This document shows, in pieces, positions 63,033 through 64,000 of a DNA stretch of 64,000 nucleotides (the first letter of the stretch is position 1; each line of letters starts with the position of its first letter). The DNA lies in the NCBI GenBank assembly GCA_051747265.1, contig JBNJFY010000003.1:124001-188000 (forward strand). Reading direction: 5' to 3'. Source of the DNA: JBNJFY01 sp051747265 (GTDB lineage Bacteria; Bacteroidota; Rhodothermia; Balneolales; Balneolaceae). Made by a program: the position numbers and the translations under genes. The notes beneath the pieces were generated by a model. That model ran no database searches, was not told where the DNA came from, and was given only the letters and a program-made list of their open reading frames with translations.

Positions 63033-63452
63033 ATGCTTATTGGAGAACTCGCCCGGAAGACGGGCACCAGCAAGGAAACCATCCGCTATTACGAACGGAT
63101 CGGATTGATTGAACCGGATCAGCGACGCGAATCCGGGTATCGGGAATACACCGAGGAAGAAGTGAAGAAATTGCACTTTGTGAATCGGGCTAAGCAGTTG
63201 GGGTTTACCCTAAAGGAGATTAGCGAACTGCTGGAGTTGGAGATCAATGACGAGACTTCCTGTGATCCGGTGCGCGAAAAAGCAGTGTGGAAACTGGCAG
63301 ATGTACAGCAGAAAATTAAAACGCTGCGGCACATTGAAGAGGTCCTACAGTCGTTAATTGAAGCGTGCAATCACGACGAAGTCACAGAGAAGTGCGTGAT
63401 TTTGAGAGCACTAGAAGGCGAAGCCATGAGTGAGGAATTTACCGATGAATAG
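63033..63452 (+). CDS. MerR-family heavy-metal-responsive regulator
   Basis: 139 aa. ATG at 63033 gives the normal MerR N-terminus (MLIGELARKTGTSKETIRYYERIGLIEP); the longer frame from TTG at 63003 starts inside the promoter. Winged HTH 1-70, dimer helix, then C77, C112 and C121. The spacings (35 and 9) equal those of mercury MerR C82/C117/C126 and differ from ZntR (35 and 10), so Hg, Pb or Cd are the likely inducers; the metal is not certain. It overlaps the transporter gene by 8 bp and presumably controls both divergent promoters. Confidence 0.9.
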   Translation: MLIGELARKTGTSKETIRYYERIGLIEPDQRRESGYREYTEEEVKKLHFVNRAKQLGFTLKEISELLELEINDETSCDPVREKAVWKLADVQQKIKTLRHIEEVLQSLIEACNHDEVTEKCVILRALEGEAMSEEFTDE

Positions 63453-64000
63453 TTTATCAGAAGCGATTGAACAGAAAGCAAAAGGGAATCAATCGGTGCA
63501 ATATTGGTTGCGCATGGCTTGGTACGCCAGCTTAGTCACCATTATTTACAATGTGATAGAGGGTGGTATTGCTACCGTTTATGGTTATTCGGATGATACG
63601 CTGGCCTTGTTCGGGTTCGGGGTGGATAGCTTTGTGGAGGTGATCTCCGGATTGGGGATCGCCCACATGGTAGCCCGGATGCGAGGACAACAACAAACCG
63701 AGATGGATACCGATGCGTTTGAACGACGGGCATTGCAAATTACCGGATCGGCCTTTTATCTGCTGGTCGCCGGATTGGTGATTTCTTCAGCCTGGCGACT
63801 ATACACTGGCGCTCGTCCGGAAACGACCATGGTGGGCATCATCATATCCAGCCTCTCTATCGCCACCATGTATGGGTTGTACTGGTGGAAAATGAAGATC
63901 GGTCGGGCGATCCAATCGGATCCCATTATTTCGGATGCCCGTTGTACACTCACCTGCTTTTATCTCTCCTTTATCCTGTTGGGATCCAGCCTGTTGTACG
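63445..64000 (+). CDS. Cation-transporter (CDF-like) protein, 3' end outside window
   Basis: Translated by hand from ATG at 63445: 185 codons open to the edge. At least five membrane helices are visible. YNVIEGGIATVYGYSDDTLALFGFGVDSFVEVISG is the helix I-II region of cation-diffusion-facilitator-like proteins with the conserved D in GVDSF, and SDARCTLTCFYLS replaces the usual second HxxxD-type metal site by cysteines, which suggests a soft metal. It overlaps the merR stop by 8 bp, so translation is coupled and metal-induced. Import or export direction cannot be told from this fragment; efflux is more likely. Confidence 0.82.
   Translation, partial: MNSLSEAIEQKAKGNQSVQYWLRMAWYASLVTIIYNVIEGGIATVYGYSDDTLALFGFGVDSFVEVISGLGIAHMVARMRGQQQTEMDTDAFERRALQITGSAFYLLVAGLVISSAWRLYTGARPETTMVGIIISSLSIATMYGLYWWKMKIGRAIQSDPIISDARCTLTCFYLSFILLGSSLLY

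Overview
The window looks like a chromosome segment from a salt-adapted member of the Balneolota/Rhodothermota branch of the Bacteroidota (FCB) group. The clues are two SusC/SusD outer-membrane pairs, two secreted proteins ending in a type IX secretion (T9SS) sorting domain with the NYPNPFNPSTTI signature, a PorW/SprE-like T9SS lipoprotein, two GWxTD-domain lipoproteins, glycine-betaine and Trk/Ktr potassium uptake genes, and rho-independent terminators behind the SusD genes. The phylum assignment is inferred from gene style; no rRNA, tRNA or CRISPR array was seen.

Layout. 1-608: 5' part of a glycine-betaine binding lipoprotein that runs off the left edge. 1.1-10.9 kb: two susCD operons, each closed by a strong terminator. 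11.1-16.5 kb: a repeat island of ten ~111-bp REP-like modules in one orientation, four carrying an inserted ~212-bp MITE. The island also holds a single-domain GIY-YIG nuclease and one of two GWxTD paralogues. 16.5-23.0 kb: a lipoprotein, a 1313-aa T9SS exoprotein and the second GWxTD paralogue. 23.2-31.7 kb: pyruvate kinase, a PorW-like TPR lipoprotein fused to a TonB C-terminal domain, and a leftward operon of a T9SS exoprotein, a small PID-motif protein and a hypothetical protein. 32-38.2 kb: a LuxR-type regulator with a degenerate receiver, two small membrane proteins, a tandem pair of amidohydrolases (one lacking the recognisable metal ligands), a solute-binding protein and a Dabb protein. 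38.4-54.5 kb: ADP-forming acyl-CoA synthetase, ankyrin protein, aconitase, CocE hydrolase, serine/threonine dehydratase with ferredoxin, M14 peptidase, Smr protein, MFS transporter, methyltransferase and SCO protein.

55.0-61.8 kb is the most coherent regulatory system. A membrane histidine kinase and a sigma-54-activator response regulator are followed by two small uncharacterised proteins and the TrkH/TrkA-type potassium channel pair. The same palindrome (TCCCAAAATGGGA type) lies 84-107 bp upstream of the same sigma-54-like promoter in front of both the kinase gene and the potassium operon. This suggests the two-component system controls itself and K+ uptake. 62.5-64 kb is a heavy-metal module: a GDCCVxC protein and a merR-cation-transporter operon read outward from two MerR-type promoters with 19-bp spacers. 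The transporter runs off the right edge.

A second, 131-bp MITE family with 17-bp terminal inverted repeats is scattered in four copies between 47.7 and 62.5 kb; one copy sits just upstream of the ferredoxin gene.
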